Numbered from the stretch's first letter, positions 48,380 to 57,253 are shown. The stretch is DNA of 64,000 nucleotides from PLA3 sp964592235 (GCA_964592235.1 CAZQCF010000003.1:62001-126000); one strand, 5' to 3'. Made by a program: numbers and translations. Notes: generated by a model from the letters alone, not told the origin.

Positions 48380-48826
48380 TTACTCGCCGCTGCCGGGCTT
48401 CGGCTCGTTCGTCTCCACCGTCGGCGGCGTCGGCTTCGGGCCTGCGGTCGTGTCCTTGGGTCGTGACTCGCGCCGCACAGCCTCCCGATCCTGTTGCGAG
48501 CGATACCGCGCGATGTTTCGCCCGTCTTTCCACCCCTGATCGTACCCCGTTTTGTATTCCGGGTCCATCATCCACAGCCAGAGCCAGCCGCCGCTGTCGT
48601 CGAAGAGCGCGTTCTCGGCGTCGCGCTTGCCGTCTTTGTGACCCTTCGCGTATTCGCCCGACGAGCGGCGCATCGTGCGGCTTGTCTCGCGCTCACCGGG
48701 ATCGCGAAGATCGTTTTCGCTGCACCCCCCGCCGCACCATACGGCGAGTGAAAGCCACGCGATGCGCGACCAATTCAATCGCCTGGCGCGACGGCTGCGA
48801 TCCCGAATCGATGCAAGGGCGCTCAT
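48380..48826 (-). CDS. Small lipoprotein-like protein
   Basis: A 148-aa protein whose ATG begins one base after the upstream stop. An Arg-rich start is followed by WSRIAWLSLAVWCGGGCSE, a hydrophobic stretch ending in a GGGC site compatible with lipidation. The mature part contains GEYAKGHKDGKRDAENALF and KTGYDQGWKDGRNIARY, two G-x-x-x-G-x-x-D-G repeats of the kind seen in small surface proteins, then a Pro/Lys-rich tail. Function unknown. Confidence 0.72.
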   Translation of the reverse strand: MSALASIRDRSRRARRLNWSRIAWLSLAVWCGGGCSENDLRDPGERETSRTMRRSSGEYAKGHKDGKRDAENALFDDSGGWLWLWMMDPEYKTGYDQGWKDGRNIARYRSQQDREAVRRESRPKDTTAGPKPTPPTVETNEPKPGSGE

Positions 48827-48827
48827 G

Positions 48828-49304
48828 CTACCGCCCCTTTCGCGGCGCATACCGGCCCGCCTCGCACGCCACGACAAAGCTCTCCGCCATCGTCTTGAGC
48901 TGCTCCCATTCGGTGCGAATCCGCTTGGATTCCTTGTCCGAGATCGCGCCATCGTCGGCCACCGCCCGGCTCACTTCGTTCAATAACTCGCTGAAGCCCT
49001 GCACCAACTGCTGCGTCGATTGGAGCAGGTCGGCGTCGATGTCCTTGAAGCCCGCCGCCGGATTGAACACAAAGAAACCGCCGGCCTGCTGGCACAGCCA
49101 TGTAATCACTGGAATGTGCCCGGTCACGCGGACAATCTCACGCACCCGGTCGAGCGGATTCTTCGCGCCGCTGGCGTCGGGGTCGTTCGGATCGGTTTCC
49201 TCGCACCACTTGTAGACCAGCGCGGTGCTCAATTTCAGCTCCGCGGCGAGCGCCTTTACGCCCACCGTGTCCGCCGCTTCACGCAATACTTCGTACGATT
49301 CCAT
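48828..49304 (-). CDS. Phage-CII-like HTH regulatory protein
   Basis: A 158-aa protein starting at MESYEVLREA. An N-terminal helix-turn-helix (TVGVKALAAELKLSTALVYK) is followed by a helical body and a C-terminal ISDKESKRIRTEWEQLKTMA motif resembling phage regulatory CII/CP76-type proteins (family resemblance by eye). First gene of the regulator-lipoprotein-STAS unit, divergent from rsmA. A 16-base palindrome lies in the shared promoter region and may be its operator. Confidence 0.72.
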   Translation of the reverse strand: MESYEVLREAADTVGVKALAAELKLSTALVYKWCEETDPNDPDASGAKNPLDRVREIVRVTGHIPVITWLCQQAGGFFVFNPAAGFKDIDADLLQSTQQLVQGFSELLNEVSRAVADDGAISDKESKRIRTEWEQLKTMAESFVVACEAGRYAPRKGR

Positions 49305-49365
49305 CGAGCAGGCTCCCTTCGATGCAGGCCGGGGCGGATCCACGCCACGCAGCACCCTCGTCGCG

Positions 49366-49381
49366 GGCGATTATAATCGCC
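49366..49381. promoter_or_regulatory. 16-base perfect palindrome between regulator and rsmA
   Basis: GGCGATTATAATCGCC is perfectly self-complementary and contains TATAAT on both strands. It lies 62 bases upstream of the regulator gene and 57 bases upstream of rsmA, so it could be an operator or a shared -10 region. No matching -35 element was found. Confidence 0.45.
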
Positions 49382-49437
49382 GCGCGGGTTGCCGGTCGAA
49401 TCGCCGCCGGATTGCCGCGCGAGAATTCGTGCCGCAC

Positions 49438-50349
49438 ATGATGTCTAAACAGATCGATCCCTTTCAAACGAGAACCATGTTGCGGGAGACGCTGGCCGCC
49501 GCCGGCCTGACGCCGCGCAAACTCTACGGCCAGCATTTCATGATCGACCGCAATTTGATGGAAAAGCTTGTCGACTCCGCCGAGCTGACCCGCGACGATG
49601 TTGTCCTCGAAGTCGGCGCGGGCACAGGAAGCCTCACTGGGCACCTCGCGCAACGCGCCGGCCGAGTCATCGCCGTGGAAATCGATCAGCGGCTTGCTCC
49701 GATCGCGGCGGACAAGCTCGCGGGATATGACAACGTTCGGTTGATCGTGGGCGACGCCCTGGCGCGAAAATCGCAGGTCGCACGCGAAGTTCTCGACGCG
49801 CTGCGAGAAGCACAAGCCGCTACCGGCGGACCGATCAAGCTGGTGGCGAATCTACCTTACGACATCGCGACGTCACTTGTGATCGACCTGCTGATCGGCG
49901 AGCCGCAAATGGCGCGGCTCTGTTTCACGGTTCAGGACGAAGTCGCCCGGCGGTTCCTGGGCAAGCCCGACACCGATGATTACGGCCCGGTGAGCATCCT
50001 GACGGATGTCTTATCAAAGGGCCGGCGCATTGCCAAGGCGCCGCCGCAGGCCTTCTGGCCCGAACCTAAAGTGGACAGCGCGCTGGTCCGCCTGGACGTG
50101 CCGGGAACCACCGGCTCGAATTTCAGCATGTCGCAGCCGGAGCGCCTCGGCTTCGCCGCGTTGGTGCGGCACTTCTTCCAGTATCGCCGCAAGACCCTGG
50201 GCAGCATTGCACGCAAATCGCCCTGGGCGGATCGATTGCCCGCCGCGTTGATGGAGTTGAAGATTGATCTGAAGGCACGACCGGAGACGGTCGCGCCGCA
50301 ACAATGGCTCGCATTGTTCCGTTGCGTGTCGCGATACGCCGGCGCGTGA
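49438..50349 (+). CDS. rsmA: 16S rRNA (adenine1518/1519-N6,N6) dimethyltransferase
   Basis: A 303-aa RsmA/KsgA, which dimethylates two adjacent adenines near the 3' end of 16S rRNA during small-subunit assembly. KLYGQHFMIDRNLMEKLVD, DVVLEVGAGTGSLTGHLAQR (SAM motif I), VAVEID-type acidic loop (IAVEIDQRLAP), the catalytic LVANLPYDIATSLVIDLL and FTVQDEVARRFLGKP are all present. Two consecutive ATG codons are available as starts. The C-terminal domain is slightly longer than in E. coli. Confidence 0.95.
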   Translation: MMSKQIDPFQTRTMLRETLAAAGLTPRKLYGQHFMIDRNLMEKLVDSAELTRDDVVLEVGAGTGSLTGHLAQRAGRVIAVEIDQRLAPIAADKLAGYDNVRLIVGDALARKSQVAREVLDALREAQAATGGPIKLVANLPYDIATSLVIDLLIGEPQMARLCFTVQDEVARRFLGKPDTDDYGPVSILTDVLSKGRRIAKAPPQAFWPEPKVDSALVRLDVPGTTGSNFSMSQPERLGFAALVRHFFQYRRKTLGSIARKSPWADRLPAALMELKIDLKARPETVAPQQWLALFRCVSRYAGA

Positions 50350-50402
50350 CACGGCCGCCGAAGGCCGCGTCGGCACCACCTCGCAATTCGCGCTTGCGGG
50401 GA

Positions 50403-52118
50403 CTACTGATCGAACTGTCGCAGAGCGATCGGCCCGCGCTCCAGACCCACGAAGTTCAGGAATCGTTCCAGCGGCAGTCGCGGGATCGACAGCTTCTCCG
50501 CCCGGCGAACGGCTTCGTCGTACAGCTCGCGCTCGCTCATCGCCTTGCGCGTTCGCACATCCTTCGTGACATCAACCTCGGGCGACTTGGCGATGGTCGG
50601 CACGGCCGACGGCGCTGGGGCGGGTGTCGGCGAGGGCTTGACCTCTGCCGCTTCGTCGCCGCTTGATTCGTCGTTGTCGGTCACGTCTTCCTCGCCGCTC
50701 GATTCATCCGAATCCGCGGACTCATCGCTGGAGTCTTCGTCGGAATCGGCCGCATCGCTCGGACCTTCGTCGCTGCTTTCCGCGGCGGCGGGTTCATCCG
50801 CCTTGGCGGTATCGGCATCATCAGCGGCCGCGCTGGCCAGCAGCGTGTCTTCCGGCGGCGACGGCTCGGTGCCCAGCACGACATAGTCCGTCGAGGCATC
50901 AACGCGATCGACGATCTCGCCGCCGAAGCGTTTGATCAGCGCCTTGATCGAATCGGCTCCGCGCAGATCGGGCGTGCCGTCGAAATCGATGTCAAACTTG
51001 CCGATCACGACAAACCGCTGCTTCTTGCTGCGATCACGACTCAAGACGATGTTGCCGACTTTGTCGCCCTCGAGGATCGGATCATCCGGCGAGGGCACGC
51101 TGATCACGCGGCACTCGCTCGTCCGCTCACCGACGCTCACAACTTCGACGAGGCCCTTGCCGCGCCCATCGCTCGGCACGCGCGCCACGCCCGAATACAC
51201 GGAAAACGTTAAACCAAGCACGACGCGATCGCGCCGACCCAGATCGATGTGAACCAGCGAATCCCCCGGAAGCGCCCGCAGGATCGTCCCGACCGGATTT
51301 CGCGCGACCGCCAGCTCCTGCGCCCCTTCGGCGCCCGGACCGCGCAACGACGCCAGCGCCGCCTTCTGCTCATCCAGCAACGCCTCGCGATGCGACAACT
51401 CCTCAATCAGCTTGCGCCGCATCGAGGCGGTGTCGCGCCGCATCGCGTCTAATTCATCGCGCTTCTCGCCGATCTGCGCGGCGAGCTTCTCCACTTCGCC
51501 CGATTTGATCTTCTCGAATTCGCTCTTGGCGTTCTGAAGCTCGTCCACCTTTGCGTTGATCGCCGCGAGCTGATCGCGCAGCTCCTTGTCGATCGCTTCG
51601 TTGCGGTCAATCGCGCCCTTCAGGTCGGCCAGCGCCTTGTCCTGTGCGGCTTCGGCCTTCTGGCGCGCGTCCTTTTCGCCCGCGTACATCTCATGCAAAT
51701 TTTCGATGATGCCTACGGCGCCCAGCGCCGGACTGATTTTGTCAGGCGAATCGATCTTGCCTGCCTCGACAATCTTTTTCAACGCGCCGTCGAGCTTGGT
51801 GAGCGCCACCGAAGGAGGGTCATTCTGATTGCCCGACAACCGGCCGCTGGCCATTTGCAATGCGCGATTCAATTCGCCGACGACCGACTTACCGGCGGCC
51901 CCGGCATCGGGCACCAGCTGACGCGCAACCGATTCATCGTTGCCCTTGGCAAGCTTGGTCTTCGCGGCCGTGGCCTGGTCGGCCGCCGTACGGAGCGATT
52001 CCTGGTTGGTGAATTGCCAGATCGACAGACCGGCCATGATCGCGGCCACGACAATGGACACAACCATGCCGATCGTGGAAGCGTTGGACCCGCCACGCTG
52101 TGGGGCGACACCCGCCAT
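50403..52118 (-). CDS. Membrane coiled-coil protein with BRCT-like segment
   Basis: A 571-aa protein starting at the ATG with AGGAG 8 bases upstream. One membrane segment (IGMVVSIVVAAIMAGLSIW, ~16-35) is followed by coiled coil to about residue 270 (for example DELQNAKSEFEKIKSGEVEK). A beta domain follows (LVHIDLGRRDRVVLGLTFSV), then a stretch at ~365-415 with BRCT-like features: FVVIGKF, then DSIKALIKRFGGEIVD and STDYVVLGTEP. An acidic Ser/Asp/Glu-rich linker (~425-500) precedes a conserved-looking C-terminal helix pair (LSIPRLPLERFLNFVGLERG). No catalytic motif. Convergent with rsmA and divergent from polA. Confidence 0.75.
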   Translation of the reverse strand: MAGVAPQRGGSNASTIGMVVSIVVAAIMAGLSIWQFTNQESLRTAADQATAAKTKLAKGNDESVARQLVPDAGAAGKSVVGELNRALQMASGRLSGNQNDPPSVALTKLDGALKKIVEAGKIDSPDKISPALGAVGIIENLHEMYAGEKDARQKAEAAQDKALADLKGAIDRNEAIDKELRDQLAAINAKVDELQNAKSEFEKIKSGEVEKLAAQIGEKRDELDAMRRDTASMRRKLIEELSHREALLDEQKAALASLRGPGAEGAQELAVARNPVGTILRALPGDSLVHIDLGRRDRVVLGLTFSVYSGVARVPSDGRGKGLVEVVSVGERTSECRVISVPSPDDPILEGDKVGNIVLSRDRSKKQRFVVIGKFDIDFDGTPDLRGADSIKALIKRFGGEIVDRVDASTDYVVLGTEPSPPEDTLLASAAADDADTAKADEPAAAESSDEGPSDAADSDEDSSDESADSDESSGEEDVTDNDESSGDEAAEVKPSPTPAPAPSAVPTIAKSPEVDVTKDVRTRKAMSERELYDEAVRRAEKLSIPRLPLERFLNFVGLERGPIALRQFDQ

Positions 52119-52471
52119 GGGCAACTCCTGCATTTGCGCCGCCGTGCGGCGTCTGAATCAGCCGGGCTTAACCTGCACGGCCCCCCGTGGGATGGTAAGC
52201 AGCCTGTTCGGTACTTCGCGTTCGGTGGGATTGCGTCCGGTATGTCCTTCCCGACATCACGCGGCACGAAGCACATCTAAGTATCTGCGAACCAAGGCCG
52301 AATGTCAACGTTCAACCCAGCAAAGAACCCCCTCCCCAGGGCCACCGGTTTGCGTCCCTAAACCCTCGCGGTTAAAGGGTAAATCCGCACGCCCTTATGG
52401 GCCATGCGCCGCGCGGCGCGGGCCGGGCCTGCGATTCGACCCGACCTGGTCCGAGTGAACCCGGGCGCCCG
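52119..52471. other. Divergent promoter region of the BRCT-like gene and polA
   Basis: About 350 bases, GC-rich, with no supported ORF. It must contain the start regions of both genes; no convincing promoter hexamers were found. An upstream in-frame ATG for polA (52397) is judged unlikely because the conserved start is at 52472. Confidence 0.4.
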
Positions 52472-55351
52472 ATGTCCAAGTCATCGCTTTATCTGATCGA
52501 CGGGCACTCGCAAATCTACCGGGCCTACTACGCGCCGTTTGGAAACCTGACCAGCCCGACCGGCGAACCGACCCGCGCGATCCACGTCTTCGTGCAGATG
52601 CTGCTCAATCTTCTGCGCGATCGCAAGCCGACGTACCTCGCGATGGTGCTGGATGTCAGCGATGAGACTGTCTTCCGGGTGGACATTGATCCGACCTACA
52701 AGGCGCATCGCGATCCACCGCCCGAGGACCTCCCGCCGCAGATCGATCGAATCATCGCCATCGTCTCGGCGATGGGCATTCCCATCCTGCGCATGAACCG
52801 CTTCGAGGCGGACGACCTCCTCGCCACGCTTGCAGCGCGACACGCCGGACCGGAGCTCGACGTCTACTTTGTCAGCCGCGACAAGGACCTTGACCAGTTG
52901 TTGAATGATTACATCCGTCTCTACGACCCGACCAAGGACCTCGAAATCGACGCCGCCTCTATTATCGCCGAAAAGGGTTTCGGCCCGGAACTGGCGGTCG
53001 AAGCCCAGATGCTGATGGGCGACAGCACCGACAACGTCGTCGGCGTTCACGGCGTCGGCCCCAAGAAAGCCGCCCAGCTACTTCAGAAGTACGGCAGCGT
53101 CGCCGAGATCATCGCGCACGCGAACGAGCTGACGCCCAAACTGCGCGAGAACATTCTCGCGTTTCGCGAGCGCATGGAAACCGTGCGGCAACTGGTCACG
53201 TTGCGCCGCGACGTGCCGATCGAGTTTGATCTCGCGACGGCCGACACGACGCGATTCAACCCCGCCGCCGCCGAACCGCTGCTGCGCGAGTTAGGGCTGA
53301 ATCGGCTGATCGAACGGATAGGGGCAACGAGGGCTGGTCAGCCGACCGCCCAAGCCGCGCCCACCACATCCGACGCGACGACACCTGCGCGAAGAGAAGC
53401 TCGCAAGCCAAACACCGGGCTGTTTGAAGAATCAGATTCGCAGTTAGTTGATTCATCGCCGCCAATTATGCCGTCCACCGCAATTCCGCCAATCAGCGAA
53501 GCCGCCGGCACGTTGTTCGACATGCTGCCCGCGCAGCCGTCCAGTGCGCGCTATCAACTCATCGACTCGGAAGAGGCCCTGCGCGAACTCGCCCAGCGCC
53601 TCGCCCGCGCCGGTGCGTTCGCCTTCGACACGGAGACGACCGCGCTCAATCCCTCCGCCGCGCTGCTCGTGGGGATCAGCGTTGCGTGGGCAGACGGCGA
53701 GGCCGCGTACGTCCCCGTGCTTGGCGTCGGCCGCACGTTGCCGGTGGAGACGGTGCGCGGCGCGTTGGGGCCGATCTTCGCCGACGCGAAGGTCAAAAAA
53801 TGCGGACAGAATCTGAAGTACGATCTGACGGTGCTGCATGGCGCGGGGTTTGAAGTTCGAGGCGTCGAGTTTGATTCGATGATCGCCAGTTTCGTGCTCG
53901 ACTCCACGCGCCGCTCGCACGGAATCGACGCCCTCGCCGCCGACCTGCTCGGCATCCGCAAGATTGCGACGCACGAACTGATCGGAAGCGGAAAAAGCCA
54001 GACGACATTCGACCAGCTCCCCACCGACCGCGTCTGCGAATACGCCGCCGAGGATGCCGACGTCGCGTGGCAGTTGCGCGGCGTGCTCGGCGCGCGACTG
54101 ACCGACCCGGAACTCAAACGACTGTTCGACGATATCGAGATGCCGCTCGTTGAAGTGCTTGCTCGAATGGAGCAGGCCGGCGTCGCGCTCGACAGGCCGT
54201 TGCTTGAAAGAATGGGCGACGAACTGGCCGCGCGGATGACCACGCTCGAGCACGCCATCCACGACGCCGCCGGTCGCCCCTTCAACATCAACAGCACGCA
54301 GCAACTGGCCGAGGTGCTCTTCGATGAGCGCAAGCTGCCCGTCATCAAACGCACCAAGACGCTCCGTTCCACCGATGCCGACGTGCTGGAACAACTCGCC
54401 GAGCAACACGACGACCCGATCCCGAAGCTGCTCCTCGAATACCGCGAACTGACCAAGCTCAAGGGCACCTACGTCGACAGCCTGCCGGAAATGGTGAACC
54501 CACGCACCGGCCGCGTGCATCCCTCGTTTCATCAGACCGGCGCGGTCACGGGGCGGCTTTCTTGCAGCGATCCGAACCTGCAGAACATTCCGATCCGCAC
54601 GGAACTGGGTGCGGCCATCCGCCGCGCGTTCGTGCCGGGTGATCCCGACTCCGTGCTGGTCAAGGCCGACTACTCGCAGATCGAATTGCGCGTGCTGGCG
54701 CACTTCTGCAAGGACGAGAACCTCATCGCGGCGTTTCGCGAAGATCGCGACATTCACGCCTTCGTCGCCGCGCAGCTTGCCGGCGTGCTGATTGATCAGG
54801 TCACCAAAGACCAGCGCGCTCGCGCCAAGACCGTCAACTTCGGCATCGTGTACGGCCAGTCCGCCTTCGGCCTCGCGCGGCAGACGGGCATGTCGCAGAC
54901 CGAGGCGAAGGCATTCATCGAGCAATACTTCCGCCGCTATCCGCGAATCCGATCATTCCTCGATGAGTGCATCGCTCACGCGAAAAAGCACGGCTACGTC
55001 AAGACCCTGCTCGGTCGCCGCCGCGCCATCACGGATATCGACAGCCGCAATCCCAACGCCCGCGCCGCCGCCGAACGCTTCGCGGTCAACACCGTCGTGC
55101 AGGGTACGGCCGCAGACCTCATCAAACTGGCGATGATCCGCATCGACCGGCGCATTCGAGAAGAGCGACGGCCGGCGCGCATGATCCTGCAGGTCCACGA
55201 CGAATTGGTCTTCGAAGTGCCAAGACACGCCCTGCACGCCGAGGCTGAAATGATCGTCAACGAAATGTCCGCCGCGCTGGCGCTGGACGTGCCGATCAAA
55301 GTCGATGTCGCCGCGGGACCGAATTGGCTGGATGTGTCGTCAATCGAGTAA
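52472..55351 (+). CDS. polA: DNA polymerase I
   Basis: A 959-aa Pol I starting at MSKSSLYLIDGHSQIYRAYY. The 5'-3' exonuclease domain (RFEADDLLATLA, DKDLDQLLNDYIRLYDPTK, GVHGVGPKKAAQLLQKYG) is followed by a ~60-residue Ser/Thr/Pro-rich linker. The 3'-5' exonuclease keeps its acidic residues (FAFDTETTALNP near 385, CGQNLKYDLTVLH, YAAEDADVAWQ), so proofreading should be active. The polymerase domain is complete: RLSCSDPNLQNIPIRTELG, KADYSQIELRVLAHF near 731, RARAKTVNFGIVYGQSAFGL and QVHDELVFEVP near 909. Role: Okazaki-fragment processing and repair. Confidence 0.97.
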   Translation: MSKSSLYLIDGHSQIYRAYYAPFGNLTSPTGEPTRAIHVFVQMLLNLLRDRKPTYLAMVLDVSDETVFRVDIDPTYKAHRDPPPEDLPPQIDRIIAIVSAMGIPILRMNRFEADDLLATLAARHAGPELDVYFVSRDKDLDQLLNDYIRLYDPTKDLEIDAASIIAEKGFGPELAVEAQMLMGDSTDNVVGVHGVGPKKAAQLLQKYGSVAEIIAHANELTPKLRENILAFRERMETVRQLVTLRRDVPIEFDLATADTTRFNPAAAEPLLRELGLNRLIERIGATRAGQPTAQAAPTTSDATTPARREARKPNTGLFEESDSQLVDSSPPIMPSTAIPPISEAAGTLFDMLPAQPSSARYQLIDSEEALRELAQRLARAGAFAFDTETTALNPSAALLVGISVAWADGEAAYVPVLGVGRTLPVETVRGALGPIFADAKVKKCGQNLKYDLTVLHGAGFEVRGVEFDSMIASFVLDSTRRSHGIDALAADLLGIRKIATHELIGSGKSQTTFDQLPTDRVCEYAAEDADVAWQLRGVLGARLTDPELKRLFDDIEMPLVEVLARMEQAGVALDRPLLERMGDELAARMTTLEHAIHDAAGRPFNINSTQQLAEVLFDERKLPVIKRTKTLRSTDADVLEQLAEQHDDPIPKLLLEYRELTKLKGTYVDSLPEMVNPRTGRVHPSFHQTGAVTGRLSCSDPNLQNIPIRTELGAAIRRAFVPGDPDSVLVKADYSQIELRVLAHFCKDENLIAAFREDRDIHAFVAAQLAGVLIDQVTKDQRARAKTVNFGIVYGQSAFGLARQTGMSQTEAKAFIEQYFRRYPRIRSFLDECIAHAKKHGYVKTLLGRRRAITDIDSRNPNARAAAERFAVNTVVQGTAADLIKLAMIRIDRRIREERRPARMILQVHDELVFEVPRHALHAEAEMIVNEMSAALALDVPIKVDVAAGPNWLDVSSIE

Positions 55352-55388
55352 ACCTGTCAGGACGCGGTGTGTACCGTGTCGAGATTCT

Positions 55389-55418
55389 GTAGGGTGGGTC
55401 GGCCTCATCGACCCACCA
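55389..55418. repeat. REP hairpin, left of RAYT gene
   Basis: GTAGGGTGGGTCG, a GCCTCAT loop, then CGACCCACC: inverted-repeat arms GGTGGGTCG/CGACCCACC. An inverted copy lies just past the transposase stop, so the transposase gene is bracketed by two REP units in opposite orientation. Confidence 0.85.
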
Positions 55419-55456
55419 ATCCTTGAAAACCAACCAATTTCCGACATGATCTCGTC

Positions 55457-56029
55457 ATGCCGGAATACAGGCGAGCCTCTTCACCGGGCGGCAAGTTCTT
55501 CTTCACCGTCGTCACAGCACGTCGACGGCCGATTCTCGGTACGCCTCACGCGCTGACGGCGCTTCGAGCCGCGATGCGCGAAACGATGAGACAGCGCCCG
55601 TTTTCCATCGACGCCATCGTGATCCTCCCCGATCATCTGCATTGCATCTGGACACTACCGACCGGCGACGCTGACTTCGCAACCCGTTGGCGGTTAATCA
55701 AATCGCGATTCACGACGAGGTTCTTGGCCGGCGGCTGCTGCGAGTCGGAACGCAGCGCGTCGCGCGTCGCACACGGCGAACGCGGCGTCTGGCAACGCCG
55801 CTATTGGGAGCACACAATCAGGGATGAGACAAGTTACTTTGTCCTATGCGATTACATTCATTACAATCCGGTCAAACATGGTGTCGCCGCGTGCCCGCAC
55901 GCGTGGCCTCATTCGAGCTTTGCGCAATTCGTCCGTGAGCGGCGATACAGCAAGACGTGGAATTGCGCGTGTGAGAGCAAGCGGCGTCTGCCGAATTTCG
56001 CGGATGTCGAGGCGATTGTCGGCGAATGA
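55457..56029 (+). CDS. REP-associated tyrosine transposase (RAYT, Y1 family)
   Basis: A 190-aa single-strand transposase of the IS200-like Y1/RAYT family. Sequence: KFFFTVVTARRRPILGTPHA, then IVILPDHLHCIWTLP with the metal-binding HLH motif, RWRLIKSRFTTRFL, and YIHYNPVKHGVAACPHAWPH, whose tyrosine in the YxxYNP motif is the likely nucleophile. The start at 55457 is the only good ATG. Family knowledge: RAYTs cut and join REP hairpins as single strands. Both flanks carry REP units in inverted orientation (55389-55418 and 56034-56062), the layout of a complete REP/RAYT unit. Confidence 0.92.
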   Translation: MPEYRRASSPGGKFFFTVVTARRRPILGTPHALTALRAAMRETMRQRPFSIDAIVILPDHLHCIWTLPTGDADFATRWRLIKSRFTTRFLAGGCCESERSASRVAHGERGVWQRRYWEHTIRDETSYFVLCDYIHYNPVKHGVAACPHAWPHSSFAQFVRERRYSKTWNCACESKRRLPNFADVEAIVGE

Positions 56030-56033
56030 GAAT

Positions 56034-56062
56034 GGTGGGTCGATGAGGCTGACCCACCCTAC
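56034..56062. repeat. REP hairpin, right of RAYT gene (inverted)
   Basis: GGTGGGTCGATGAGGCTGAC then CCACCCTAC: the reverse complement matches the left REP at all but about one position. It starts a few bases after the transposase stop. Confidence 0.85.
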
Positions 56063-56179
56063 GAAACTCAAATTCGCAACCAAGCGACGGGCCGTGACAG
56101 CCTCAGAAACTGCTCGCAATGGGCCGCCATCTAGGCGTGTTCGTTTTGGTTGGCATGCCCCCACGGGAGATCTAACACG

Positions 56180-57181
56180 TCACCGTTCCGGTGCATCCGA
56201 ATGCTCCTGTGATGGATCGCCTGCCGTGCCGTCGACAGGGTCGGCCAGACTCGGCGAGCCGCCGGCCTCGTCCTCGTCCGTTACATCGTCGTCAAGCTCC
56301 GTCACGGCCGCCGTCTTGATTCCCGCGGGCTTCTTCACCTTCTTACCGTCCGCGTCAATCTGAAAATGCGCATCCGTCAGCCGCACGCTCGAATCGATCT
56401 GCGTGTAGAGATACATCGCGTCGAGCGTGTCCTCGCTGCGCTCTTCGCGCCCGGCTCGCCAGAGGTACGTCCCCACGGGCATCAGCGTCGCCGTGCTTAA
56501 GTAAAGGTCCTGCAGCGCGACGGTCACGCCTTTGCCCTTCGGATAACGAATCTCGATGTGATAACAGGGCTCCTTGGCCGGGCCGATCTCGGTCGGCTCG
56601 CGCACCGCGAGCTTCGCGCCCCCCAGTTCGACGGATTTCTCAATCCCGTCCAGCACGCGCTCCAGCATCCGCCTTGGGCCGAAGTCCGTGATCGGGTTGC
56701 GGGCCTTGCCGAATTCGACCGCGAGCTGCGGCGCGAACTTCTGCACCGCTGGCGGGAATCCCAGCAACCCCTTGCGCGGCAGCAGCACGACTTTGTCCTC
56801 ATCCCGCCCTCGAACATAGACGCATTGCTTATACTCCGAGCCTTTGTCCAGCCACGTGAACCGCACGCTGAACGGCTCGTCGCGATACTCCGCGAGGATC
56901 GTCTCCTGCGGCGCAAGCTCCTTGAACACGCCCAGCCGCTCCTGACGGAGGAACACGGCCGTAAACTCCTTCACCTTGCTCACCTCGCCGTGGATCTCGC
57001 GGATGAAGGCCACCGGGTCCTTCGTCACACGCGCCTTCAACGCCTCCTGCGAAGCGACTTCGATCGTCGCTCCGGCCGGCAAATCAACCTTCGGCTGCGC
57101 GCAACCGGCCGCCCACGACGCCGCGCCAAGCAGAATCCACACGCCTGATGTCAATCCGCCAACGATTCGGTGTTTCGTCAC
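56180..57181 (-). CDS. DUF1571 exported/lipoprotein-like protein
   Basis: A 333-aa protein with an N-terminal signal (GGLTSGVWILLGAASWAAGC) ending in a Cys that could be lipidated. The body matches DUF1571, a planctomycete-rich family: HGEVSKVKEFTAVFLRQERL, SVRFTWLDKGSEYKQCVYVR and MPVGTYLWRAGREERSEDTL. The fold probably resembles outer-membrane lipoprotein sorting proteins (LolA/LppX-like, inference from family). The C-terminal 50 residues are Asp/Glu/Ser-rich and unstructured-looking. Confidence 0.85.
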   Translation of the reverse strand: MTKHRIVGGLTSGVWILLGAASWAAGCAQPKVDLPAGATIEVASQEALKARVTKDPVAFIREIHGEVSKVKEFTAVFLRQERLGVFKELAPQETILAEYRDEPFSVRFTWLDKGSEYKQCVYVRGRDEDKVVLLPRKGLLGFPPAVQKFAPQLAVEFGKARNPITDFGPRRMLERVLDGIEKSVELGGAKLAVREPTEIGPAKEPCYHIEIRYPKGKGVTVALQDLYLSTATLMPVGTYLWRAGREERSEDTLDAMYLYTQIDSSVRLTDAHFQIDADGKKVKKPAGIKTAAVTELDDDVTDEDEAGGSPSLADPVDGTAGDPSQEHSDAPER

Positions 57182-57230
57182 AAACTTGTCCTCAATAACG
57201 CAACGCGCGATGCGCTCTCATCGTGCCGAT

Positions 57231-57253
57231 GTAGGGTGCGTCCTCGACGCACC
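57231..57253. repeat. REP-like hairpin related to the RAYT-flanking units
   Basis: GTAGGGTGCGTCCTCGACGC then ACC: arms GGTGCGTC/GACGCACC. It shares the GTAGGGTG start with the REPs beside the RAYT gene but has GCGTC in place of GGTCG. Located 50 bases upstream of the DUF1571 gene. Confidence 0.6.

Noticed and set aside
53453..54925. 490-aa open frame antisense to polA
   Set aside because: Overlaps the conserved exonuclease and polymerase domains of polA; composition typical of an antisense shadow.
55457..56029. IS200/IS605 insertion sequence
   Set aside because: No tnpB and no IS200 end structures; the flanking REP hairpins identify it as a RAYT.
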